Shown here: one piece after another, positions 1 through 5,298 of the stretch
Layout of the letters: each line of letters opens with the position of its first letter
Position numbering within the stretch: position 1 is the stretch's first letter
Assembly (NCBI GenBank): GCA_029256565.1
Contig: JAQSXQ010000124.1
Location: forward strand, 1 to 7,494
Direction: 5' to 3'
From: Mycobacterium sp.
GTDB taxonomy: Bacteria > Actinomycetota > Actinomycetes > Mycobacteriales > Mycobacteriaceae
Length of the DNA: 7,494 bases
Made by a program: the position numbers and the translations under genes
The notes under the pieces: model-generated
What the model was told of the DNA's origin: nothing
What the model saw: only the letters and a program-made list of their open reading frames with translations
The model's database searches: none

Positions 1-943
1 CGCGATCCTGGCCGCGATGGCCGACCTGCGCTCGGGCGCCTACGACTGCGCGCTCGTGGTCGGCGTCGAACTCGAGAAGACCGTGCCCGGCGACACGGCA
101 GCCCGCTACCTCGGCGCCGCGGCGTGGACCGGGCGCGACGGCACCGACGCGACCTTCATGTGGCCGCATGCCTTCAGCCAGGTGCTCGACGAGTACGACC
201 GTCGCTACGGCGTCGACGAACGCCACCTGCGCGCCATCGCGGAACTCAACCTCCGCAATGCCAAGACCAACCCGAACGCCCAGACGCGGGACTGGTCCGT
301 CCCCGACCCGATCGAGGCCGACGACCCGGCGAACCCGCTGGTGGACGGACGGATCCGCCGCTACGACTGCAGCCAGATGACCGACGGCGGCGCCGCGGTC
401 GTGCTGGTCTCCGACGCGTATCTGCGTGACCATCCCGGCAGCAGGCCCATCGGCCGCATCGACGGCTGGGGACACCGCACCGTCGGTCTGGGGCTGGCTC
501 AGAAGCTCGAGCGGTCACGCGGCGACGAGTACGTCATGCCCCACGTGCGTGCCGCGGTGCTCGACGCCTTCGGGCGGGCCCAGATCTCGCTCGACGACCT
601 CGACGGCATCGAAGTGCACGACTGCTTCACCCCCAGCGAGTACCTCGCCATCGACCACATCGGTCTGACCGGTCCCGGCGAATCGTGGAAGGCCATCGAG
701 AACGGCGAGATCGCGATCGGCGGACGGCTACCGGTCAACCCCAGCGGCGGGCTGATCGGCGGCGGCCACCCCGTCGGCGCCACCGGCGTCCGCATGCTGC
801 TCGACGCCGCCCGTCAGGTCAGCGGTACCGCCGGCGACTACCAGGTCGACGGCGCGCGGACGTTCGGCACCCTCAACTTCGGCGGGAGCACCGCGACCAC
901 GGTGAGCTTCGTCGTCTCCAACCCCGAAGAGGACCCACGATGA
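1..943 (+). CDS. SCP-x-type thiolase / lipid-transfer acetyl-CoA acetyltransferase, 5' truncated by window edge
   Basis: This is the C-terminal ~313 residues of a thiolase-fold enzyme that condenses or cleaves acyl-CoA chains. Codons run in frame from base 2, and the ATG at 17 is internal: the preceding residues AILAA continue the helix typical of thiolases. The N-terminal part with the nucleophilic cysteine therefore lies outside the window. Visible active-site motifs are HDCFT (His codon at 617, Cys codon at 623), which is the SCP-x/lipid-transfer form of the usual NEAF loop, and NPSGG…GGGHPVGATG with the catalytic His codon at 767. The C-terminal CxG motif of degradative thiolases is replaced by NFGGS, as in the SCP-x branch. 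The TGA overlaps the next ATG (ATGA at 940–943), so it is probably translationally coupled to the oxygenase. From memory it corresponds in position to M. tuberculosis Rv0914c. Family assignment is secure; the acyl substrate is not known. Confidence 0.9.
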   Translation, partial: AILAAMADLRSGAYDCALVVGVELEKTVPGDTAARYLGAAAWTGRDGTDATFMWPHAFSQVLDEYDRRYGVDERHLRAIAELNLRNAKTNPNAQTRDWSVPDPIEADDPANPLVDGRIRRYDCSQMTDGGAAVVLVSDAYLRDHPGSRPIGRIDGWGHRTVGLGLAQKLERSRGDEYVMPHVRAAVLDAFGRAQISLDDLDGIEVHDCFTPSEYLAIDHIGLTGPGESWKAIENGEIAIGGRLPVNPSGGLIGGGHPVGATGVRMLLDAARQVSGTAGDYQVDGARTFGTLNFGGSTATTVSFVVSNPEEDPR

Positions 944-2317
944 CCACCGCTGCGACCAACCCGGAGATCGTCGCCAAGTACCTCTCCACCTTGGCCGAGG
1001 ACGACGACCACCCCTACCGCACCGGGCCGTGGCGGCCCCAGACCACCGAGTGGGACGCCGACGACTTGGTCGTCGTCGAGGGCGAACTGCCCACCGACCT
1101 CGACGGCGTGTACCTGCGCAACACCGAGAACCCGCTGCACCCGGCGCTCAAGACGTACCACCCGTTCGACGGCGACGGCATGATGCACGTCGTCGGCTTC
1201 CGCGACGGAAAGGCGTTCTACCGCAACCGCTTCATCCGCACCGACGGCTTCCTGGCCGAACTCGACGCGGGCGGCCCGCTGTGGCCGGGCATCGCCGAGC
1301 CCATCGAGCTGGCCAAGCGCGACTACGGCTGGGGCGCACGGACGTTGATGAAGGACGCCTCCTCGACCGACGTCGTCGTGCACCGCGGCGTCGCGCTGTC
1401 GAGCCACTACCAGTGCGGTGACCTCTACCGCGTCGACCCCTACACCGGTGCCACCCTCGGCAAGGAGGACTGGCGCGGCGGCTTCCCGGCCGACTGGGGT
1501 GTGTCCGCCCATCCGTCCGCGGCTGCCACACGACATGGCGTTCACCGAGAACTACGCGATCCTCAACGACCTGCCGCTGTTCTGGGCGCCGGAGTACCTC
1601 GAACACGGCGTGCACCTGCCGCGCTTCCACCGCGACGTGCCATCGCGATTCGCGGTGATCCCGCGCCGCGGTCGGACCGGCGACATCATGTGGTTCGAGG
1701 CCGACCCCACCTACGTCCTGCACTTCACCAACGCCTACGAGGACGGCGACGAGATCGTCCTCGACGGCTTCTTCCAGGGCAACCCGGAGCCGGCACTCGC
1801 GCTCGACCAGATGCAGACCCGCCTGCACCGGTGGCGGTTCGACCTGACGACGGGCACCACGCGGGAGGAATCACTGACCGACAGCGTCACCGAGTTCGGC
1901 ATGATCAACCCGGGCCACGCCGGCCGCGACTACCGCTATGCGTACGCGGCCACCGGCAAGCCCGGCTGGTTCCTGTTCGACGGCCTGGTCAAGCACGACC
2001 TGAGGACCGGGACCGAGGAGCGCTTCGCGTTCGACGACGGCGTCTACGGCAGCGAGACCGCGATGGCGCCCAGGATGAACGGCACGGCGGAAGACGCAGC
2101 AGAAGACGATGGCTACCTCGTCACGATCACGACCGACATGAACGCCGACGCGTCGTACTGTCTGGTGTTCGACGCGGCGCGGGTGGGCGACGGGCCTGTC
2201 TGCAAGATCCAACTGCCCGAACGGGTCTCGAGTGGCACCCACTCCACGTGGGCGCCCGGCTCGGAGCTGCGCCGCTGGCACGACGTCGACCGCGCCGCCG
2301 AGGCGATCGGCCTCTAG
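940..2317 (+). pseudogene. Carotenoid cleavage oxygenase (Rv0913c-like), broken by an internal deletion and frameshift
   Basis: The family (RPE65/carotenoid oxygenase) uses a non-haem Fe(II) held by four histidines to split double bonds of carotenoids, apocarotenoids or stilbenes. The N-terminal half reads from ATG 940 in frame 1, with GVYLRNTENP, HPFDGDGMMH and then WGVSAHP. The rest reads in frame 2, starting at about 1517 with PRLPHDMAFTENY and ending at TAG 2315–2317. All four presumed iron ligands are present but split between frames: His codons at 1510 (SAHP), 1529 (PHDMA), 1721 (LHFTNAYE) and 2240 (GTHSTW). The first two are normally about 50 residues apart, but here only 19 bases. Roughly 125–150 bases are therefore missing, with length 2 modulo 3. 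As written it encodes no complete enzyme. The remainder would give about 459 codons against about 500 in relatives (recalled length). It overlaps the thiolase by ATGA and lies 6 bases before the regulator. A true mutation and an assembly or sequencing error cannot be told apart here. Confidence 0.87.
1510..1531 (+). other. Deletion/frameshift junction in the oxygenase gene
   Basis: The first iron-ligand His codon (CAT 1510–1512, frame 1) and the second (CAC 1529–1531, frame 2) flank the break. Family-like sequence ends after CCG at 1513–1515 in frame 1 and resumes with CCG CGG CTG CCA CAC at 1517–1531 in frame 2. CCG thus occurs on both sides of the join, too short a match to prove microhomology-driven loss. 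No insertion-sequence end or target duplication is visible. The strand used by the family between these histidines, normally several beta-strands of the propeller, is absent. Confidence 0.75.
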
Positions 2318-2323
2318 CCGAGC

Positions 2324-3223
2324 ATGACCGGCGTCAACGCGGTGGGCCGGATGCTCGGCGTGCTCGGCGACGAGTGGACGCTGCTCATCGTCCAGCAGGC
2401 CCTGTTGGGGGCAGCCAGATACGGTGACTTCACTGCGCGCCTGCCCATCTCGCACGCGGTGCTGACCGGCAGGCTCAAGACGATGACGGCCGAGGACCTG
2501 GTGACCCGTCGGGTGTATCAGGACAGGCCGGTGCGCGCGGAGTACGTCCTGACCGAACGGGGGCGGGCCCTGTGGCCCGTGCTCACGTCGGTGTGGGCGT
2601 GGGAGCGACAGTGGGTTCCCCGTCACGGCAACGGGTTGCCCGCAATGCACCATGCCGCCTGCGGTGCCGACATCGCGCCGGTGCTCGTCTGCCGGTCCTG
2701 TCGCGAACCGACGTCGGAGAAGGAGCTGCGGGTCCGGTGGGGTCCCAGCGGATCGTGGCCGCGGTCGGTGCCGGTTCGGGCCACGCGCCGGCGGTCGTCC
2801 CCGGACACCGGACGTTCCGCCCCCGGTCTGTTCCCGGAGACCATGACCATCCTGGGCAATCGGTGGGCGTTCGCGGTCGTGGTCGCCGCGTTCGTGGGCA
2901 CCAGCCGCTTCGGCGACTTCGAGGCTCAGCTCGTCGTCCCGCCGAGCACGCTCGCCGACCGCCTGGCGATTCTCACCGACCGCGGAATCCTCTCCAACGC
3001 GAGCGGGCCCTACCTGCTGACCGAGAAGGGACGCGCGGTGTTGCCCGTGCTCATCACGGCGCTGCAGTGGGCTCAGCAGTGGTACCCAGCGGCAGAGGGC
3101 CCGGCGGTGCTGCTGCGCCACATCGCCTGTGGCGCAGCGTTCCACGGCGCACTCGCCTGCGACTCGTGTGCCGAAATCCTGCGCGGAAATCAGCTCGAAA
3201 GGGTCTGGCACTCTCCGCCCTAG
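2324..3223 (+). CDS. Tandem HxlR-type winged-helix transcriptional regulator with two HxxC-N9-CxxC metal-binding modules
   Basis: This 299-residue protein is an internal duplication. Repeat 1 has an HxlR winged helix at about residues 8–100 (LGDEWTLLIVQQ, RYGDFTARL, HAVLTGRLKTM, YVLTERGRALWPVL), then H110-xx-C113-N9-C123-xx-C126. Repeat 2 has the same helix at about 172–255 (LGNRWAFAVVVAAF, RFGDFEAQL, STLADRLAILTDRGIL, LLTEKGRAVLPVL), then H266-xx-C269-N9-C279-xx-C282. Ordinary HxlR proteins are about 100–160 residues and dimerise, so this one probably forms an intramolecular pair. The Cys/His spacing suggests zinc binding or a redox/metal sensor (inference). An Arg/Ser-rich linker (about 135–168) joins the halves. 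ATG 2324 is the first start after the in-frame oxygenase stop at 2315, without a clear Shine-Dalgarno, so coupling to the upstream gene is likely. The natural target may be the thiolase–oxygenase operon (inference from position). Its 3' end carries the heat-shock operator of the next gene. Confidence 0.88.
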   Translation: MTGVNAVGRMLGVLGDEWTLLIVQQALLGAARYGDFTARLPISHAVLTGRLKTMTAEDLVTRRVYQDRPVRAEYVLTERGRALWPVLTSVWAWERQWVPRHGNGLPAMHHAACGADIAPVLVCRSCREPTSEKELRVRWGPSGSWPRSVPVRATRRRSSPDTGRSAPGLFPETMTILGNRWAFAVVVAAFVGTSRFGDFEAQLVVPPSTLADRLAILTDRGILSNASGPYLLTEKGRAVLPVLITALQWAQQWYPAAEGPAVLLRHIACGAAFHGALACDSCAEILRGNQLERVWHSPP

Positions 3224-3231
3224 AGTGCTAA
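3205..3231 (+). promoter_or_regulatory. CIRCE operator (HrcA-binding heat-shock element) upstream of hsp20
   Basis: The CIRCE consensus is TTAGCACTC-N9-GAGTGCTAA. Here the left arm CTGGCACTC (3205–3213) matches 7 of 9, the spacer is exactly 9 bases (3214–3222), and the right arm GAGTGCTAA (3223–3231) matches 9 of 9. The inner six bases of the arms, GCACTC and GAGTGC, are perfectly complementary. Known role: HrcA dimers bind CIRCE and repress groES/groEL and related heat-shock genes until stress. Placement 73 bases before a small heat-shock gene supports the assignment. The element overlaps the stop codon TAG (3221–3223) of the upstream regulator. No HspR-type HAIR sequence (CTTGAGT-N7-ACTCAAG) was seen nearby. 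Confidence 0.85.
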
Positions 3232-3234
3232 ATT
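3205..3234 (+). promoter_or_regulatory. Candidate sigma-A promoter of hsp20, embedded in CIRCE
   Basis: A -35-like CTGGCA (3205–3210, four of six matches to TTGACA) and a -10-like TAAATT (3229–3234, TANNNT form) are separated by 18 bases. Transcription would start near 3241, giving a leader of about 60 bases. If correct, bound HrcA would sit directly on the core promoter, the classic repression geometry. The hexamers are short matches and the start site is unmeasured. Confidence 0.45.
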
Positions 3235-3256
3235 CGGTATCGCACAGTGATTGGTC

Positions 3257-3275
3257 GCCCGCCAGGGTGGCGGGC
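3257..3275 (+). other. GC-rich hairpin in the regulator–hsp20 gap (5' leader or weak terminator)
   Basis: GCCCGCC (3257–3263) pairs perfectly with GGCGGGC (3269–3275) around AGGGT, and the A–T closing pair can extend the stem to 8 bp. It is followed by ATTTC rather than a T-run, so intrinsic termination would be inefficient. It lies within the predicted hsp20 leader, 13 bases before the ribosome binding site, where it could act as transcript stabiliser or structure the leader. No clear pairing with the ribosome binding site was found. Confidence 0.5.
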
Positions 3276-3288
3276 ATTTCAGTGACAT

Positions 3289-3297
3289 AGGAGGTGG
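3289..3297 (+). promoter_or_regulatory. Strong ribosome binding site of hsp20, fixing a GTG start
   Basis: AGGAGGTGG is a near-perfect complement of the 16S rRNA 3' end and ends 6 bases before GTG 3304. It is by far the strongest Shine-Dalgarno in the window and decides the GTG start. It fits a gene that must be translated at high level once derepressed. Confidence 0.85.
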
Positions 3298-3303
3298 ATT
3301 GCT

Positions 3304-3750
3304 GTGCTTCGCTTCGATCCCTTTAGCGACCTGGACGCGATGGCCCGAGGCCTGCTGAACAGCCAGACCGGATCGGCTCGTAGTCCGCGGTTCATGCCGA
3401 TGGACCTGTGCAAGGTCGACGACCACTACCTGCTCACCGCAGACCTCCCCGGGGTCGACCCCGGCTCGGTCGACGTGGACGTCGACAACGGCACGTTGAC
3501 CATCTCCGCGCACCGCACCGCGCGCTCGGAGGATTCCGTGCAGTGGCTGACCAACGAGCGGTTCTTCGGCACGTACCGCAGGCAGCTATCCCTGGGCGAC
3601 GGCATCGATTCCGCGAAGATCGCCGCGTCCTACGAGAACGGCGTCCTCACCGTGACGATCCCGCTGGCCGAGCGGGCCAAGGCCCGCAAGGTCGAGATCG
3701 CACACGGCGGCGGCCAGAAGTCCATCGAGACGACGACCGTAGACGCCTGA
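3304..3750 (+). CDS. Hsp20 / alpha-crystallin small heat-shock protein (mycobacterial 18-kDa antigen type)
   Basis: An ATP-independent holdase chaperone that binds unfolding proteins in the cytoplasm as large oligomers. The 148-residue product starts at GTG 3304. It has a short N-terminal arm (MLRFDPFSDLDAMARGLL), then the alpha-crystallin domain from about residue 33 (MPMDLCKVDDHYLLTADLPGVDP), strands with NGTLTISAHRT, and the signature ASYENGVLTVTIPLAERAK at about 108–126. The A-x-x-x-n-G-V-L motif is intact. The tail IPLAERAKARKVEIA resembles the 18-kDa antigen (Hsp18) of M. leprae rather than HspX/Acr. The final ~20 residues are polar, and a C-terminal I-x-I motif is not evident. CIRCE and a strong ribosome binding site upstream suggest HrcA-controlled heat-shock induction. 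It is followed by a hairpin shared with the convergent acetyltransferase gene. Confidence 0.93.
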   Translation: MLRFDPFSDLDAMARGLLNSQTGSARSPRFMPMDLCKVDDHYLLTADLPGVDPGSVDVDVDNGTLTISAHRTARSEDSVQWLTNERFFGTYRRQLSLGDGIDSAKIAASYENGVLTVTIPLAERAKARKVEIAHGGGQKSIETTTVDA

Positions 3751-3761
3751 CGGTCCGGGCA

Positions 3762-3804
3762 GTGGGTGACGGTCCCGGCAGTACGCCCGGTGGCCGTCAC
3801 CCAC
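3762..3804. terminator. Probable bidirectional terminator between hsp20 and the acetyltransferase gene
   Basis: GTGGGTGACGG (3762–3772) and CCGTCACCCAC (3794–3804) form a perfect 11-bp stem with a 21-base loop containing two CCGG tetramers that can pair further. It lies 11 bases after the hsp20 stop and overlaps the stop codon (3797–3799) of the opposing gene, so it can serve both transcripts. There is no T-tract on either side, as is common for mycobacterial terminators. Confidence 0.7.
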
Positions 3805-4381
3805 CCAACCGGAACCGTAGATTGTTGCGCACGGCAAGCCATTCCACGTCCAGGATGGAGTACACCACGGTGTCGCGCCGGGATCCGTCCGGCAGCACCT
3901 GATGGCTGCGGAGCACCCCGTCCAGCTTGGCGCCGAGCCGCTCGATGGCCGCCCGGCTGGTCGAGTTGAAGAAATGGGTGCGGAATTCCACTGCAACGCA
4001 ACCCAACTGCTCGAACGCATGGGTGAGCAGCAGCAACTTGCACTCGGTGTTGACGCCGGTGCGCCGCACGGCGGGCACGTACCAGGTGTAGCCGATCTCG
4101 AGGCGCCGGTTGGCCGGGTCGACGTTGCAGTAGCTCGAGGACCCCACCAGCGTGCCGTCCGCGTCGCGCACCACGAACGTCAGACCCGTCTGCGGGTGCT
4201 GCACCGCCAGCCGCCCGTCGATCCACTCCTGGGCCGTCTCGGGTGTCGGCGCGCTGGTGAACCAGAGTTCACGGACGTTGGCCGATGCCTCGAGGATCTC
4301 CGGCGCGTGTGCGGCCGTGAGCGGTTCCAGCGTCACCCACTGCTCACCGGTGAGCACCACCGGTTCCACGAAACCCGTCAC
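3797..4381 (-). CDS. GNAT-family N-acetyltransferase (RimJ/RimL type)
   Basis: This 194-residue protein probably transfers the acetyl group of acetyl-CoA to an amine; the substrate is unknown. It begins at GTG (4381–4379), which overlaps the TGA of the membrane protein gene as GTGA, the expected coupled start. The open frame extends much further upstream but there it is antiparallel shadow of the membrane gene. Residues 16–35 (VTLEPLTAAHAPEILEAS) match the RimL N-terminus. FVVRDADGTLVGSS (69–82) is the central strand pair, RRTGVNTECKLLL (106–118) is the acetyl-CoA pyrophosphate loop in variant form, and NSTSRAAIERLGAKLDG (139–155) is the conserved cofactor-contact helix. The lower-copy loop RRTGVN departs from the ideal Q/RxxGxG/A but keeps R and G. 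Transcription comes from the membrane protein promoter, and the end is in the shared hairpin. Confidence 0.88.
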   Translation of the reverse strand: MTGFVEPVVLTGEQWVTLEPLTAAHAPEILEASANVRELWFTSAPTPETAQEWIDGRLAVQHPQTGLTFVVRDADGTLVGSSSYCNVDPANRRLEIGYTWYVPAVRRTGVNTECKLLLLTHAFEQLGCVAVEFRTHFFNSTSRAAIERLGAKLDGVLRSHQVLPDGSRRDTVVYSILDVEWLAVRNNLRFRLGG

Positions 4382-4812
4382 GTTCGCCGTCCTCCGCCCG
4401 TCCATGCCGCGAGCACCGCCAACACCGACAGCACCACCGCGGACACCGTCACCGCCGCGCCGATGTACAGCCCGTAGCCCGGGGACACCGGAGGTGCCAC
4501 GTACAGCCGGTAGTAGAACCCCACCAAGACGGCGATGAACACCGAGATGCCAAGAGCAGCAGCCGATGCCACCCGCGCCGAGAGCCCGCGGGCGGCCATC
4601 GCGGCCGCCACGATCAGCGTCGACGACAGCACCACGATGAACTGACCGACGCCGAACCCGTCGGGCGGCACCCCGATCTCTCCGTTGCGGCCGCCGATCG
4701 CGTTCGCTCGGCCGCCGCCGCCCGCAGCAGTGGTCAGCCACGGCAGCCATGCGCTCACCAGCAGCACGGCCGCGCACAGCACGACGAACCATCCGGGGCG
4801 CAAGCGAGCCAT
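4378..4812 (-). CDS. Four-helix integral membrane protein of unknown function (Rv0912-like)
   Basis: The 144-residue protein has four hydrophobic segments: about 7–25 (WFVVLCAAVLLVSAWLPWL), 50–72 (FGVGQFIVVLSSTLIVAAAMAA), 79–104 (SAAALGISVFIAVLVGFYYRLYV) and 112–136 (GLYIGAAVTVSAVVLSVLAVLAAW). Between helices 1 and 2 is a Gly/Asn-rich loop of about 25 residues. ATG 4812 is preferred over upstream starts because MARLRPGW gives a positive-inside N-terminus directly before helix 1 and sits 6 bases after a -10 hexamer. No catalytic motif is recognised. It leads the acetyltransferase gene by GTGA overlap and is divergent from the cupin gene. By position, size and topology it matches Rv0912 of M. 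tuberculosis (from memory). Confidence 0.8.
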   Translation of the reverse strand: MARLRPGWFVVLCAAVLLVSAWLPWLTTAAGGGGRANAIGGRNGEIGVPPDGFGVGQFIVVLSSTLIVAAAMAARGLSARVASAAALGISVFIAVLVGFYYRLYVAPPVSPGYGLYIGAAVTVSAVVLSVLAVLAAWTGGGRRT

Positions 4813-4818
4813 GCGACG

Positions 4819-4824
4819 AGGGTA
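4819..4824 (-). promoter_or_regulatory. Candidate -10 element of a leaderless promoter for the membrane protein gene
   Basis: On the minus strand TACCCT (TANNNT form) is preceded by GA and followed by exactly 6 bases (CGTCGC) before ATG 4812. This is the usual distance from -10 to transcription start, so the A of the ATG would be the first transcribed base. No Shine-Dalgarno is present. Leaderless mRNAs are common in mycobacteria. Confidence 0.55.
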
Positions 4825-4839
4825 TCGGGTGCACGGACG

Positions 4840-4845
4840 TAGGCT
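4840..4845 (+). promoter_or_regulatory. Candidate -10 element of a leaderless promoter for the cupin gene
   Basis: TAGGCT (TANNNT form) is followed by exactly 6 bases (GCACCC) and ATG 4852, with no Shine-Dalgarno. The start of transcription would coincide with the start codon. The -35 region would fall over the opposing -10 at 4819–4824, so the two promoters probably compete for polymerase or share a regulator. Confidence 0.55.
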
Positions 4846-4851
4846 GCACCC

Positions 4852-5298
4852 ATGACGGAACTGCCCGACTGGGCCCGCGGCCTGGACCTCGCGCCCCACC
4901 CCGAGGGTGGCTGGTACCGAGAGACCTGGCGTAGCGATCTGACCGTCACGCAGTCGGCGCTGCCGCCCGACTACACCGGTCCGCGCAGCGCGGGAACGGC
5001 GATCCTGTTCCTACTCATGCCCGGTCAGCAGTCCGCCTGGCACACCGTGCGCAGCGCCGAGCTGTGGCTGTATCACCGGGGCAGTCCCCTACTCTTGGAA
5101 GTCGGGCCCGAACGGGAGAGTGCGCCAACGGTTCTGCTCGGCAGCGACATCGGCGCCGGGGAGTCCCCGCAGATCGTCGTGCCACCCGGGCACTGGCAGC
5201 GGGCCACCCCGCGCGACGACGAACCGACCCTGGTGAGCTGTGTCGTGGTGCCGGGATTCGACTTCGCAGACTTCGCGCTACACGCCCCTACCGACTGA
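4852..5298 (+). CDS. Cupin_5 (DUF985) family protein
   Basis: A 148-residue single-domain cupin of the DUF985 family, a small beta-barrel fold related to sugar-isomerase-like and metal-binding cupins; the reaction is not established for the family. Family signatures are HPEGGWYRETWRS (16–28), GTAILFLLMPGQQSAWH (48–64), the motif VRSAELWLYHRG (66–77) with candidate ligand residues E70 and H75, PPGHWQRA (111–118) with H114, and CVVVPGFDFADF (130–141) at the end. Length is typical of the family. ATG 4852 is the only sensible start, supported by the -10 element at 4840–4845. The 3' end overlaps the opposing BKACE gene by 11 bases. Confidence 0.9.
   Translation: MTELPDWARGLDLAPHPEGGWYRETWRSDLTVTQSALPPDYTGPRSAGTAILFLLMPGQQSAWHTVRSAELWLYHRGSPLLLEVGPERESAPTVLLGSDIGAGESPQIVVPPGHWQRATPRDDEPTLVSCVVVPGFDFADFALHAPTD

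Noticed and set aside
838..1545. 235-residue minus-strand open frame opposite the oxygenase N-terminal half
   Set aside because: Val/Ala/Gly-biased mirror of the coding strand with no motif. The plus-strand reading matches the oxygenase family.
1871..3277. 468-residue open frame on the minus strand opposite the oxygenase end and the regulator
   Set aside because: Its translation is Arg/Gly/His-rich without a recognisable domain, and it is fully antisense to two genes with strong family motifs. It is a GC-bias shadow.
3257..3297. Classical RNA thermometer pairing with the ribosome binding site
   Set aside because: A complement to AGGAGGTGG of useful length is missing from the leader, and the visible hairpin leaves the site free.
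3232..3303. HspR-binding HAIR element near hsp20
   Set aside because: No CTTGAGT-N7-ACTCAAG or close variant was found. Only the CIRCE arms are present.
4382..4849. Upstream extension of the acetyltransferase frame to an ATG at 4849
   Set aside because: The added 156 residues are low-complexity and out of frame with the membrane protein coded there. The acetyltransferase fold begins just after GTG 4381.
4813..4899. Earlier start (4899) for the membrane protein
   Set aside because: It would read through the divergent promoter region and into the cupin gene. MARLRPGW at 4812 gives a proper N-terminus before helix 1.
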